Part shown: positions 1-12,211 of the stretch, piece by piece
Numbering within the stretch: the first letter of the stretch is position 1
Layout of the letters: each line of letters begins with the position of its first letter
DNA from: Sphaerolaimus hirsutus
Lineage: Eukaryota > Nematoda > Chromadorea > Monhysterida > Sphaerolaimidae
Direction of reading: 5' to 3'
DNA length: 64,000 bases
Assembly (NCBI GenBank): GCA_964036195.1
Contig: OZ038450.1
Coordinates: 8,744,701 to 8,808,700 of the forward strand
Program-made: the position numbers and the translations under genes
Notes under the pieces: model-generated
Seen by the model: the letters and a program-made list of their open reading frames with translations, nothing else
What the model was told of the DNA's origin: nothing
The model's database searches: none

Positions 1-190
1 CTATTGGCGCTTGGCGCTATAGTCCTCTGGCGCCATTGGCGCTTGGCGCTACGGTCTGGAAAAGCGCCATGGCGCTTTTGGCGCTTGGCGCTAAAATCGT
101 CTGGCGCCATTGGCGCTTGGCGCCGCAATGCGAAAAGCGCCCATGGCGCTTTTGGCGCTTGGCGCCAAAACTCTGGCGCTTTTTACGTCA
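1..190. repeat. GGCGCC/ATGGCGC palindromic simple repeat
   Basis: Short palindromic words (ggcgcc, gccatggcgc, ttggcgctt) are repeated at the window edge. The block ends in 'ctttttacgtcactagtgatg', which resembles the end of the better-defined copy at 15807-15991 (termini TAGTGATG...CATCACTA). It is read as the right part of a non-autonomous element whose left end lies outside the window. The open frame through it is a by-product of the repeat. Confidence 0.6.
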
Positions 191-485
191 CTAGTGATGA
201 GTATATAAGTTTATATGTGCGAAACAGTGCACCCTCGCAGGCAATGCCCCTGTTTGTCAGCAGCCGGGGATTACTGGTCTGGAATACAAATATTTCGTTT
301 CCGAATTTTTTTTAACGTATTTATTATTTTACTTTCCAGATTTCATTCGAAATGAAACATCCCAACACGAGGCTGAAAAACGGCCCGCTTGCTGACGACA
401 CAATACTCAAATCAAAAGTCAACCTTCAAATACTCCATTGGGAAAAACTTCACCACAAGGGGATTATTTGAGTTCGTCAAGATTC

Positions 486-2158
486 ATGGCAAACACCGCG
501 TTAAGCGCCGTCCAGGCAACAAACGGTGAGATCAAATTAATTGCAAATATTTTTGGCATTGTGCCAGGATATTAACAAGCGCAATTCTGCAGCGGCCGAT
601 GACGATGAGCAGTGGATTACATTGGATGTGGGCGGTACCGAGTATATGACACGTGCAGGTGAATATTTGCGTACACTCCACTCGCAGCATGTTATGCATT
701 GTATTGAAGGAAACACTCCATCATGACGTCATCGTCGATAAAATCAAAATGGTACCAAGTTTCGAGAAAGAAATGCTCAAAAAGGGACATTTGTTGCTCG
801 TACGCGACTCCGCCTTTTCGAATTTTAAATATTTCTCATTTCTCATCCGGCTTGCGAGTGTACGACTAGGACATAAGTAATTTTGGACGCGTACTTTCGA
901 GTATAAATAGGTAAATACTAAATCTAAATGTACTGTTGTATACTGACGTATGGTTTGAAAAAACAAAGTTGTAAAAGTTTCTAATATTGTGTCAACAAAT
1001 CAGAGTTGTTAATGGTACCGAATTTTTTCAAAGTAGGTATGCGCGCAAACATAAAGTATTTCTTTTTTTTAAACCCCTGACAGATAATGTAAAGAAATTT
1101 TTTTGTACTCCTACTCATGAGTAAATGCTTTTTACACAAGCCCAATGGTAATGTTAATTTTTGAACTTACTGGAAATGGGAAAATGAACGGCTGGAAAAC
1201 GGAAAATGGGAAAATGAAAGGCTGGAAAACGGAAAATGGAAAAACAATATTTGCATGAAAACAGGAAAAATTGCTGAAATTTTGATTGAAAACGGAAAAA
1301 TTGACATTATTGGAAAAATGCATGCATGTTTACCAGTTTGGCTGAAATGGAGAAAGACAGTTGAACTGGAAAAAAGGAAAATGACGGAGAAAAATGGAAA
1401 ATTGAGCTGGAAAATGGAAAAAGGTGAAAAACAGAAAATTGAGCCGGAAAATGGAAAAAAGTGAAGAAAAAAACTGAAAATTTAGTGGAAAATTGGAAAT
1501 GAGCTGAAAAAACGGAAATGGAAAAAATCTGTGGTCGGAAAACAGAAATGGAGACGGAAGAAGAAACAGAAAATTTTTGCCTACCAAAAACAGAAATGGA
1601 AAACGGAAAACCGAAAGTTGACAACCTAGTCCTGGGCGGCACTCACCAAAGCAGGAACTGCGACCCCAAAGGTGAAACTTTTAAGCACCACCGCCAAGGC
1701 AACCTGTTGCGGCACGGGGACTCGGTGCTGGCGGAGTTGTGCCGGCGGGCGCTGGGCCGCGCAGCCGAGCCCCCCGCAGCCGCGCCCAGCTGGATCGTCG
1801 TGGATCGTGTGACTGGCCCCAGGCCGACGATCCGGCTGGACCTGGACGGGGGCGTGTTCGCGTTCGTGCTGGCGCACCTGCGACACGGGCGCGCGGCCGT
1901 GCTGCCCGAGGACAAGCTGTCGCGGCGGCACCTGGCGCTGCAGGCAAACGTGCTCCGTCTCAACGAGCTGAGCAGGTGCCAATCCCAGATCCTGGAAAGT
2001 GCCCTGTCATGTCAAATGTCTTGCACAGTGTCAAAAGTGATGTAAAACTCGGTTGCCATTTTGCAGGGTATTTTACAGGGTCTGGGACTGTCCCCGGGTG
2101 TTTGCTGGACACTCTCGTCGACGTGGACGGCCACTACTTGATGTCGCTCGGCGACAAG
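486..2158 (+). CDS. KCTD-family BTB/T1 domain protein, 5' part of gene
   Basis: Four exons are proposed: 486-525 (ATG start, donor GTGAGA), 593-658 (donor GTGAAT), 1699-1975 and 2098-2158 (donor GTGGTC); phases agree at every junction, giving 148 codons. Exon 2 carries the T1 hallmark WITLDVGGTEYMT. Exon 3 continues with HGDSVLAELC, then DLDGGVFAFVLAHLRHGR and LPEDKLSRRHLALQANVLRLNEL, matching the second half of KCTD BTB domains. KCTD proteins oligomerise and usually act as Cullin-3 adaptors or channel/GPCR regulators; which subtype this is cannot be told. The last intron (1976-2097) is a MITE. It starts GT but would end GG, so exon 4 rests on phase and on its strong G/C third positions. No later exons were recognised, so the 3' end is open. 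The gene is probably real; the exact starts of exons 1, 2 and 4 are inference. Confidence 0.65.
1160..1640. repeat. GGAAAA-rich repeat element in KCTD intron
   Basis: Dense copies of aacgg/aatgg-aaaa words run on the + strand. The right end 'gttgacaacctag' resembles the right end 'tttgacaccctac' of a related block near 23480, suggesting one repeat family with a TAGG-type terminus. No left terminal repeat was found. Long frames on either strand follow from the low complexity. Confidence 0.5.
1976..2097. mobile_element. MITE coinciding with a KCTD intron (introner-like)
   Basis: The left end gtgccaatcccagatcctgg and the right end cagggtctgggactgtcccc form terminal inverted repeats of the CCTGG-GGCAGTCCCAGACCCTG family. 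The interior has the family's tgtcaaatgtc / gtgtcaaaag words. The left terminus supplies the GT donor immediately after the BTB exon. The right terminus abuts GC3-rich coding sequence in the correct phase but reads GG where AG is expected. Confidence 0.6.
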
Positions 2159-2379
2159 GTGGTCGGTTCCTCTGGGACTTGGTTCTTAGCGCATTTTACT
2201 GGGAACGGGAACTTTTTATGGAAGCAGACTCTTACCGGGACAAATTGAATTCTGCAACATCGAAACGATGTGTTTTCGAATTTTCAATTTACAATTTCGG
2301 AGTTCAATTTCTAGCGTGTCTTCCCTGGCAAAAAATGTCAGTGCAAAATCCGCCAGGCCGATATGTAAACACCTTCCCG

Positions 2380-2800
2380 GACAAGTTCACCACCCATTTT
2401 TTTATTTCACTTCAATTGTGATATCTCCGTCTATGGGGGTGTTATAAAGCTGAAACTTCGAATATATAAAGTTGTAACACCCCCCTACCCGCTTCAATGG
2501 GGGGAGGTGGGGCGACTCGCTACAGGGTGGGTTGCCCTATATGCAACAATTTTTGTGGCTTTTTCAGTGTCCCAAACAAGTTCACCACCCACTTGATTAG
2601 CTACACTACGAGGGCTATATCTCCAGCTGTGAAGGCGTTAGAAAGCTGAAATTTGGGGGATGTCTTGCAAACAACCCCCCTCACCATACACCAGTGGGTG
2701 GCCGCCGACGACCCACTACAGCATGGGTCGCCACATATAAAGTTGTTCATTTTTTTAAAACAACCCAAGTCTCCCAAACAAGTTCGCCACCCAAGTACAT
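2380..2800. repeat. Diverged tandem repeat, unit about 200 bp
   Basis: The phrase acaagttcaccaccca occurs near 2382 and 2577 and, as acaagttcgccaccca, near 2778. Between them are parallel segments (gatatctcc, tagaaagctgaaa, acccccct, gcgactcgctacagggtgggttgcc versus gacgacccactacagcatgggtcgcc). This indicates two diverged tandem units. No coding signal was seen between 2160 and 3280. Confidence 0.5.
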
Positions 2801-3284
2801 TATAAAAAAATGTTGTGAGAACATACCTGATATAAAATTGAATCAAATTTGTACCCTAGTTCTGCTCATTAAATTTTTTTTCAGTAGGGCACCCACCCCA
2901 TCCCATAAACAGCAGACTGAAAATTTCACTTTAAACAAATTTTTTGTTTCACAAATAAAAAGTTGGTTTACAAAGTTCACTAGGGAAGGGTCTAATGTTC
3001 AAAGTTACCTAAAAAACATGACCTCTAAAATGCCCCCATAAGGAAATTTATTTGGGATGAATATTATGATGTCATAATCACATCATTACAGGGACAAAAT
3101 TTGACAAAATTTTGACTTTTTCATTCACCCCAAATAAATTATGTAACTTATGTAATCTATGTACAACTCATATTTTTGACAATAGCATTATGCGATTGTT
3201 TACAAAAAAAATTAACTAGAAATATGGATCACAGTTCAGTATCCATTGATCAAAGTTTTTCAATTTAATTTTTTACTTGCCATT

Positions 3285-4440
3285 TCACTTCTCTTTTTAC
3301 TTGCCATTTGACTTGACTTGAGACTTGACATTTATAACTTGACATTTGACTTGATATTTGATCACTTGACATTTAACTTTACATTTGACTTGACATTTAC
3401 CACTTGAAATTTGACTTGACATATGACTTGTTATTTGACTTGACATGAAATTTGTCACTTGACATTTGACATGACATTGATCATTTGACATTAAACTTGA
3501 CATTTCACTTGAAATTAATCAGTTGACATTTGACTTGAAAGTTATCACTTGATATTTGACTTGATATTTTATCACTTGATTTTTTATAACTTGACATCTA
3601 TCACTTGACATTTATCACTTGATATTTATCACTTGACATTCATCACTTGACATTTAACTTGACATTTCACTTGAAAATTATCACTTGACATTTATCACTT
3701 GACATCTATCACTTGACATTTTTCACTTGACATTTCACTTGATATCTACCACTTGACATTTATCACTTGATATTTGACTTGATATTTCATCACTTAATAT
3801 TTTATCACTTGACATTTATCACTTGACATATATCACTTGACATTTTTCACTTGACATTTCACTTGATATCTACCACTTGACATTTATCACTTGATATTTG
3901 ACTTGATATTTTATCACTTAATATTTTATCACTTGACATCTATCACTTGACATTTATCACTTGACATTTGGCCTGACATTTATTGTGTGACATTTATCAA
4001 TTGACATTTATCAATTGACATTTGTCTTGACATTCATCACTTGACATTTAACTTGACATTTCACTTGAAATTTATCACTTGACATTTATCACTTGACATA
4101 TATCACTTGACATTTTTCACTTGACATTTCACTTGATATCTACCACTTGACATTTATCACTTGATATTTGACTTGATATTTTATCACTTAATATTTTATC
4201 ACTTGACATTTATCACTTGACATATATCACTTGACATTTTTCACTTGACATTTCACTTGATATCTACCACTTGACATTTATCACTTGATATTTGACTTGA
4301 TATTTTATCACTTAATATTTTATCACTTGACATCTATCACTTGACATTTATGACTTGACATTTGGCCTGACATTATCACTTGACATTTGACTTGACATTT
4401 ATAACTTGACATTTGACTTGACATTAACCACTAGACATTT
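3285..4440. repeat. Minisatellite of 12-15 bp unit (atcacttgacattt)
   Basis: About 1.15 kb is made of variants of 'cacttgacattt', commonly 'tatcacttgacattt', with longer secondary repeats of several units (for instance the stretch from about 3690 is echoed near 3815, 4080 and 4205). This suggests expansion in blocks. There is no gene here. Confidence 0.9.
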
Positions 4441-5247
4441 ATGACCTGATAGTTATCACCATGCAAGGTCACATGCTCAGTATCACATCAAGCAGTAGTT
4501 CAGGCATGTTTGCGCATTTTACACAAAACAAGCAAACTTGAATAACTTTTGTAAATCTCAACCAAAATCGCCAAAAATTGGCTCATTTGAAAGCTCTAGT
4601 CATGGCGCACATCAACAAATTTTTTTTATTGCTGCATTTGTATTCAAATTTTTAATTTATTGAGGTTTTAAAATTTCAAACAGATACCGTCCCAAAGTGG
4701 GCGGAGCCTGTGAAAAAAATTCCCGAAAATAAGAAATGGCATCATATGCTCTTTCATATGAGCCATCAACCATGAAAATCGGTCGTGTTTCAAGGAAGTT
4801 ATTGCAGTTTGAAGATTGTCGGGAGAACAAGAAGAACAACAAGAACAACAACAAGAACAACAACACTACTTGAAAAAGAAAATCCGTAATAACTTCCTTC
4901 GAACTCAACCGTTGGATCTGAAAATTGCATGGTGGTACTTTTCGACACGGGCTTTTTAATGGTACAATCGGTTCTGCACTAGCGCATTGCGTTCCGAAGT
5001 TATTGCGATTTTAAATTTGCGATTTCCGCATTTTGGTGTGTCCGACCATATTATGGGTGGGTCGCTTGCGCCCTCCCTCGGCAGCGAGGGATGGCGCTGG
5101 CGCGCCCACCCGATTCATTCCAAAAGTCCACAAGTGCCAAATCCAGAAAAATCGAGTTGAGCGTGGATTTGACCTCCACGTATAGTTTTTCACATTTAAA
5201 AAAAGTTAGGGTTGTGCCTGCGCACACTAGTTTTCGCCTGCGCGCAC
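4441..5247. other. No gene seen
   Basis: AT-rich DNA without splice-linked coding segments. It holds a short (aac aag)n run near 4828-4865 and ends in an assembly gap. Confidence 0.6.
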
Positions 5248-5447
5248 NNNNNNNNNNNNNNNNNNNNNNNNNNNNNNNNNNNNNNNNNNNNNNNNNNNNN
5301 NNNNNNNNNNNNNNNNNNNNNNNNNNNNNNNNNNNNNNNNNNNNNNNNNNNNNNNNNNNNNNNNNNNNNNNNNNNNNNNNNNNNNNNNNNNNNNNNNNNN
5401 NNNNNNNNNNNNNNNNNNNNNNNNNNNNNNNNNNNNNNNNNNNNNNN
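5248..5447. other. Assembly gap, exactly 200 N
   Basis: Two hundred consecutive N, the same length as the gap at 41689-41888. Identical round lengths suggest gaps of unknown true size rather than measured ones. Confidence 0.95.
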
Positions 5448-6498
5448 TGGATGTTGAGTGATATTTATTATACCTACATTTGGAGTGCACATTGGACGAT
5501 GTCGTGTGTTCAATTCAAACATACCTACATTTGTACGTTATTTAACGAGGCATGACGACCAAATGAAGGTTGGGCTTAAAATATGATACGCTGGAGCACG
5601 CTGGAAACCAATAAAGAAAATAGATTAATGTGTCGTACAAATAGGCTACCAATTAAGAGATACCTACGTAGATTAATGGATTTTCGAAGTTAAAGTGACT
5701 TTAATTAATCAATATGATACGCTTTACTTTGTGTTATTTTCCAGGCGGGTCTAGATGTTTTATATGCTGCATGCTTCACTGTAAGCTCTGTGGTATGGTA
5801 AGCTATTCAATTATAGCTGGTTTACTGATGGCCCCATTGTGAATCGTTAACAATTATGAATGCATCACAAAACTACACATTGCTACATCAATATCAAAAG
5901 TGCGGAAGCTTAGTCACAAGTCGCATATTTTAAGCTATTTCACAGTCTCGCAAGTGGTGAATCCAATGGTAGCCAATTCCTTCCTTAATTACCATCACGT
6001 CAAGTTCTTACCTATTTACACTGTCTGTCTGCCTGTTCAATCTGCAACCGACCTTTTCAAGTTTCACGAAAAGTTTCAAATTGCGGAAAGTTACGAGTGA
6101 TGAAAAACTGTCTTTGACACGGAAAGGAACGGGAAGACTTCATGAAGAACACTAGGTATAAATTTCACATCAGCTTTACCTACCTACCTAGGTAGGTATA
6201 TTAAAAAAGCGTGAAGTTTCTTCACGAAAATTATCGTGATCTCTGTGGAAGCGCTAGCGCGCTTGGTGAATGGTCGTGAAGTGTCAGTTTCAAGACACGT
6301 CACTCACAACCTTCACCGCGCATCCACTCTACCCCCCCATTTTTTGCGGTACCCGGGATCGGTGTAGGAATACCATTCTATCATTTTGTTTGACCACCAA
6401 TTCAAGTGTCATTCACGCATGAATTTCGTTCGGCGCTTAGTTCCATTGCAACTGGGCGTGCATAAAGCGCCTAATTGATTGCCTCGACATTTAAACTA
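5448..6498. other. No gene seen
   Basis: AT-rich sequence without recognised repeats or coding exons. Small local dyads occur (for example cgtgaagtttcttcacg near 6210), with nothing to support an RNA gene. Confidence 0.5.
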
Positions 6499-8057
6499 CC
6501 GTATTTCCTCGAAATATCCCCCGGGGGGTGATTGTATCATAGTGGTCCCGAGAGGGGAGTGTTAAACGCGGGGGGTATTTCGAGGGGGGGGTTATTATTT
6601 CGCCAGAAATTTTTTCAAATCCTAGTACAAAATCGTCGTTTGTCCACTGATCACTAACATCCAACCACGAGCGATTTTTTTTAAAAAAGTTCGCCACCCC
6701 CGATCTAGGAGTTATCGGTTGGATGTATTCCATGAAAAATGAAGTTTAAACATTTGTCTAACAAAGTATATGGGCACACCCCGCACAACCCACCCGTGGG
6801 CCGTGTAAACGGCCCACACTTTTTTTAAACAATTTTTTGCTGATCACTCAACTCCAATCGTGAGTTATAATTCATTGAAATCCTGTCTTTCGAGGCCGTT
6901 TTTTGGCCTGAAAAACAGAACAGGTTCATGGCGAAGTGCCAAAAGCCATTTCAATGGCATTTTTACCTATCAAAATAAGATAATGATATTTTAATTTTCA
7001 ATTGCTTTGTACCGCGGAATGCACGCGGTCGTCATTCTTATCGCAGAACTTTCTAGCGCTGCGAAACTTGATTGGAAAAAAACTTCCACATGAAAGAGGA
7101 TTCCGAAGGCATTCTTTTAAAACTTACTGCGCGGAAATACACCCTCCCAAATTTTTGAGAATATGCGAGGCGAAGTTTTAAGAAGACACTAAATTTCAAT
7201 CCGGGAAGAAAATTAGCAGAGATGAAAATGTAGCGAGGTGTTTTAAATTTCGCCTCGCATATTCTCAAAAATTTGGGAGGGTGTATTTCCGCGCAGTAAG
7301 TTTCAAAACAATGCCTTTGGTTTCCTCTTTCATGTGGAAGTTTTTTTCCAATCACGTTTCGCAGCGCTAGAAAGTTCTGCGATAAGAATGACGACAGCAT
7401 GCATTCCGCGGTACAAAGCAATACAAAATTAAAATATCATTATCTTATTTTGATAGGTAAAAATGCCATTGAAATGGCTTTTGGCATTTCGCCATGAGCC
7501 TGTTCCGTTTTTCAGGCCAAAAAACGGCCTTGAAAGACAGATTTCAGTGAATTATAAATCCAAACTCGCGATAGGACTTGAGTGATCAACAAAAAATTGC
7601 ATAAAAAAGTGTGGGCCGTTTACACGGCCCACGGGGGGTTTCAGCGGGGGGTGCCCATATACTTTTTAGACAAATGTATAAACTTCATTTTTCATGGAAC
7701 ACATCCAACCGATAAGTCCTAGATCGGGGGTGGCGAACTTTTTAAAAAAAAATCGCTCGTGGTTGGATGTTAGTGATCAGTGGTGTACACTGGGGTAGAA
7801 AAATGCATCAATAACTGACATGTATAGACTCCTGTATACTAATAGTAGTATGTAGATGGTAGAAACACTGTTCTAACGTGATTACGACATTGTTTTAACG
7901 TGTGTTCTGCACTACGCAGAACACAAACTGCAGTATTTGTCATGTACGTTCTCTTTACACTCAATCTGGGGGTGGGTTTCGAGGGAGGGGGGTGATTGTT
8001 TCATGGTGGTCTCGAGAGGGGGGGTCAAACGAGGGGGGGTATTTCGAGGAAATACGG
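6499..8057. mobile_element. Large foldback TA-flanked DNA element
   Basis: The ends are CCGTATTTCCTCGAAATA and TATTTCGAGGAAATACGG, flanked by TA on both sides (6497-6498 and 8058-8059). Long inverted arms follow: 6905-7180 pairs with about 7245-7520 (the 'gcgcggaaatacaccctcccaaatttttgagaat' region and its complement), and 6640-6760 pairs with about 7680-7790. The spacer is near 7182-7243. The right arm carries about 180 bp (7790-7970) absent from the left. There is no transposase frame, so it is non-autonomous; a TA duplication suggests Tc1/mariner-like or similar mobilisation. Confidence 0.75.
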
Positions 8058-8246
8058 TAGTCATTCCCTCCCACAGAGACTATGCTTAAACCCTAAACGA
8101 CCTACCTCAGTTACAAGTGATGTAAATATTTCATGATGATTTATGTAATTGACTGCGGTTGTTCATAAATTTAGGACTGTTTAGTGTAATTTTGCAGGAT
8201 TCAGCGGTAGTTTTTAGTTTAGTTTAGTTTATTCGTTGCAGTGACT

Positions 8247-8315
8247 AGTGATGGAAAAGCGCCAGAAAAAAGCCGCCAAGCGCCAATGGCGCCATGGCGG
8301 AGCGCCATCAAAGAA
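8247..8315. mobile_element. Fragment of TAGTGATG / GGCGCC element
   Basis: TAGTGATGGAAAAGCGCC starts at 8247, followed by ggcgccatggcggagcgcc. The right terminus is not intact. It is a truncated member of the family at 15807-15991. Confidence 0.45.
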
Positions 8316-8809
8316 AGCAACAGTAAAAGGATCGTAATCATATTAGGTAGGTAGGTTTACCCTATTATTTACTCTGAATGACAGTGCACAAATTTCACTA
8401 TTCATTCACTCCCTCCACAATGGCCCTACACACACAGTTTTTACCGTGACACGTGTGAAAACTGAAAATGGCGACATGGCGACAAACAGCTTACTCTTAT
8501 CGTATGCTATATTTGTTTTAGTTTTAAAATTTTCAAACTTTAACTTTCATTAATTCAAATTTAATTTAAAAGAAATCATTCAACCGTGTTCATTAATTTG
8601 CATTTGAACAAATTTCAGTGTTCACACGAAGTCACGGTGAAAAATAGTGTGTGTAGGCACAATATTACACGCTGTATTTCAACGAGAGATAACAAGACAA
8701 GCAGCGAAAATAGCTTTGAAGAAAGCGTTGTCATCACACCAAACAGAGTAAAATCACAGAATTCGATATGATAGAGAATACTACTCATCACCGTACAGCG
8801 AGCTGCTTA

Positions 8810-8965
8810 CAGTCCCAGACCCTGTAAAAGATGGTGTATAATGTAATTTTACAGGGTATTTTACTTGAAACATGACATTTTACAGGGTATTTTAAATGAT
8901 ACATGACATTTTACAGGGTATTTTAAATGATACATGACATTTTACAGGGTCTGGGACTGCCTCCT
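8810..8965. mobile_element. MITE of the CAGTCCCAGACCCTGTAAA family
   Basis: The left end cagtcccagaccctgtaaa is matched by the right end tttacagggtctgggactg. Inside, 'acatgacattttacagggtatttta' is tandemly repeated three times. Related copies lie at 1976-2097, 50977-51103, 59532-59655 and 60491-60684. Confidence 0.7.
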
Positions 8966-9327
8966 GAAGAGGATAAGGTAGTTTTGTTGCTGCATTGTTC
9001 GGACAACTGTTCACTTGATGCAAATACCTAAATAAGTAATTCTTTTTGCGTGTGACTCGGCGGACGCTGAACGACCTACAAATACCTAATTGGTGCATTC
9101 GTTCGTTAGGCAAACATATTTTTTTGTGTTGGCAACGGATTGTATTTGGTAAATGTGGAAATGACAATATTCACTTGCCACGATAAGTTACATCATCTGA
9201 TAATTAGCTAATAACACGGCTCGCCGATTTTGCTTCTCTCTGTTGTTTTGGGCCTATTTAGGTAGTATACCGCGTACGCGTTTTGTCGTAGTTGTGGAGG
9301 AGTGCCATCAGAACGGTCGAAACAAAT

Positions 9328-9640
9328 TCTGGCGCACGACACACTTTTGTAGCGCTGTTTTTGCTCAACAAAAGTTTGTTATGCAGGTAGTAATGGAATG
9401 GCGCCATGACGCTGGCGCCATTTGAGGGAGCCAAAGGGTGCTGTGCCATGGCGCCACTTTTTTCGCAACGCTTCTTGCGCAACAAAAGTTTGTTGTGCAG
9501 GTAGTGATGGGATGGCGCCATAGTGCTGGCACCCTGAAATGGTGACACCCCTATGGCGCCACTCCATCACTACCTGCACAACAAGCTATTGTTGCGCAAA
9601 AACAGCGCGACATATGTTTGTCGTGCGCCAGAATTGGTCA
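9328..9640. mobile_element. Palindromic element with GGCGCC core
   Basis: Outer arms: aaattctggcgcacgacaca on the left, and tgtcgtgcgccagaattggt on the right in inverse. Inner arms: TAGTGATGGAATGGCGCC near 9389 and GGCGCCACTCCATCACTA near 9556-9573. This is a nested palindrome without coding capacity. Confidence 0.55.
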
Positions 9641-9783
9641 TTAGCCCCCCATCCCATCAGAAATGGCAACGAAAGCCAGACGCGCCAATGGCGCGCAAGG
9701 ACACATAAAAAAGGAGCCGAGTGGATTGCGCGAGCGCTCATCGTCAGCAAAAAGGCACCAGAGGTAATTGGCATCATCCACCT

Positions 9784-10615
9784 CAGAGTTGGAAAAACGT
9801 ATTTACGTTTACCCGAAATACCCGGTTATTCGGGTATTTATATTTACGTTTACGTTTACGTACAAACAATACCTCAAATATTTAATACGCTCCAATACAT
9901 AGCCACTATTGTCCACTGACTGGAGTAAATGCCGCACATAAAAATGCAACTGTATTTTGTCATAAACTGACAATAAATTATGAACAAAATAATGAAAGAA
10001 ATGGAATATTTATGATAAAAATTCAACACAATTTTAGGTTCCATCTTCAGATAGGTATGGCAGATGTGACAGTATATTTGATGAGACATTTTTCCAAAAT
10101 AGGCTAGGCTAAACAAACAGTTTTAAAAGTTGCAATGCACTGAAACAGTGGCTGTAGAGTGTCCATTTAGCCATGCTGGGCTTTTGAAATTTGGTAAAAG
10201 GATCCATTTGGGATATGGAAACATTTGAGCAAATTATTTATCAGACTGAATTACAAAAATATGTGATTTTTGCTCAATTTTGATATTGATATCATCGTTG
10301 TTTGTGCTAGATTATCATTTGTTATAGTTGTCTGACTCGATGTTGTTCATTATGGTGAGCATGTAGTTCTAAAACATAAAGATTATCATGAGTATGGAAA
10401 TCAGCGATTGACCCATATAAAGGTGAAAATAATGGTATTTTCCAAAGCAAAATGGCAAATACTACACGTATAAAATTTTTACGTTTACGTTTTTTTTACG
10501 TATTCCTCGGTATTTTAAAAATACCTTACGTTTTAGTATTTATACTTTAGATTTGGAAAAGGTATTTACGTTTACGTTTACGTTTTCCAAAAATACCAGT
10601 ATTTGTACAACTCTG
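9784..10615. mobile_element. hAT-like non-autonomous element, TIR CAGAGTTG, TTTACG repeats
   Basis: Termini are CAGAGTTG and CAACTCTG. The flanking 8-bp direct repeats ATCCACCT at 9776-9783 and 10616-10623 are exact. Just inside both ends are runs of tttacg/cgtaaa (9800-9870 and 10475-10590). An 8-bp duplication and a CAGNG-type end are the hallmark of hAT transposition. No transposase is present. A similar copy is at 59325-60122. Confidence 0.85.
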
Positions 10616-11488
10616 ATCCACCTATACAGTCATTTTAAAATGATTGGTCATTGGAAAAAAGAGAAACGTCGCTACAGTGTGACGTCACACCTTTGGACGA
10701 GTGTGCATGATTAGAAGTGGTCCGTACTCCCTTTGGACACTAGTTGACAACGGAGCGGAACCAGTTGACATTTAATGATCTTGTCAACTGGGTACCATGT
10801 GTTGTGCCTTTGCGCCTTTGCTATTCGGCGTCAGTGCAAAATGTGCCGTCCCGTGGAACACTGTCACGCTGAGCAAAAATCGTCTGTTTGCAACCGCATA
10901 TTGACCGATAGGTTATAGAGCCCGGCAAGACAACTTGGCTCTCACCATGGCAACTGAAACGGCTACAGTTGTATAATTTTCATTTATTTACCCAGTACAC
11001 ATTTGTGTAACTGAACACCGTCATTGGAATTCCGCTCGAGCTTCCTTCTTCCACTTTGCTGCGTGCAAAATCTCAGGCAAATATTTGTTTGAAGTACCGT
11101 GAGGCGTGAAGTTCTGATCAATAACCCACTGTGGTCTGGCTAGAAGCCAGCATTCTCAAAAGTGCAAAAATTGAACTTATTTTCTAGAACCCCAAGGTTT
11201 CCTTTTGAAAAACACCAAATACACATTTTGCTCAAAAAGCATTTTAAGATTTTGGATATTGTAACACCCCGGGGCCCAGATTCATCGGCCCAAAATACCT
11301 ATTCGTGTGCATCGAGTATATAAAATGTATGTGCTTCATCGAACGTAAATTTTGTAAACTACGTAAACATTCATAATTGCCCGATTAATAATTGTCTGGC
11401 AAAGCTGGCGAGCCAATGAAATTTTTCTGAGGTCTTACAAGGAACGGCTGAAACTCTTGAAAATGAAAAGGATCTCATGGAATCTGAC
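10616..11488. other. No gene seen; remnant CACTAGTTGACA MITE
   Basis: Around 10737-10800 the words cactagttgacaa, ccagttgaca and ttgtcaactggg recall the MITE family at 19318-19530. No exon is convincing in the remainder. Confidence 0.4.
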
Positions 11489-12211
11489 TACCGTATTTAC
11501 TCGAATAATTCCCCCCACTTGAATAATTCCCCCACTCGAATAATTCCCCCCTGTTAGGCGAGTGAGGAAAATATAATTCCCCCACTTGAATAATCCCCGC
11601 CCCCCCAAATGATGGAAGGTAGTGTATGCACATTTATTAAAAAAACAATCGATGAAGTCAACCCAAGCAAAAGAGCTGTGTGTGGTTTGATTCACAGAAT
11701 GCAAATGCAGCAAATCCGGTGTTCAAAGATGCAATGTAATGTGCACAACGATGGGTAAGTTTTCCAAAAAAAAACACTTTCTGTGTTTTGAGTTTTTCAA
11801 AAATGAATACCTGTGTTTTGAGTTTTTTTCTCGAAAAAAACTTGAGTAACTCTGTTTTTATTTCTGTGTTTTTTGTAAAAACTCGAGTTTTTTGAGTTTT
11901 TCACTAAAAAACTCGAGTTTTTTCCCAAAAAACTTGATTTTTTCCAAAAAATTATGATTTACAGCATTTCTATGTGGAAACATTGGTTTTCTTATAAAAT
12001 ATTGGTTTTGCACATGTTTTAGCACCACATAACATCTGTGTATTCATTCAAGTGTCGAAAAAGTCCATAAAAATTTCCACAATGAGGACATCCACATCAC
12101 AACACCAGCATCAACAAAATGCCCAGAAATGACAATTTACGCAGTACTCCAAAATTCTTCAATGGATGTGCACTGTATGGAAGGCTACAGAATTGATTTT
12201 AACTACAACTA

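Noticed and set aside
1626..1982. Long minus-strand and alternate-frame readings over the KCTD exon
   Set aside because: Shadow frames of a GC-rich exon whose + reading matches the BTB/T1 domain.
3285..4440. CRISPR-like regular repeats
   Set aside because: The unit is 12-15 bp without unique spacers, and the genome is animal; it is a minisatellite.
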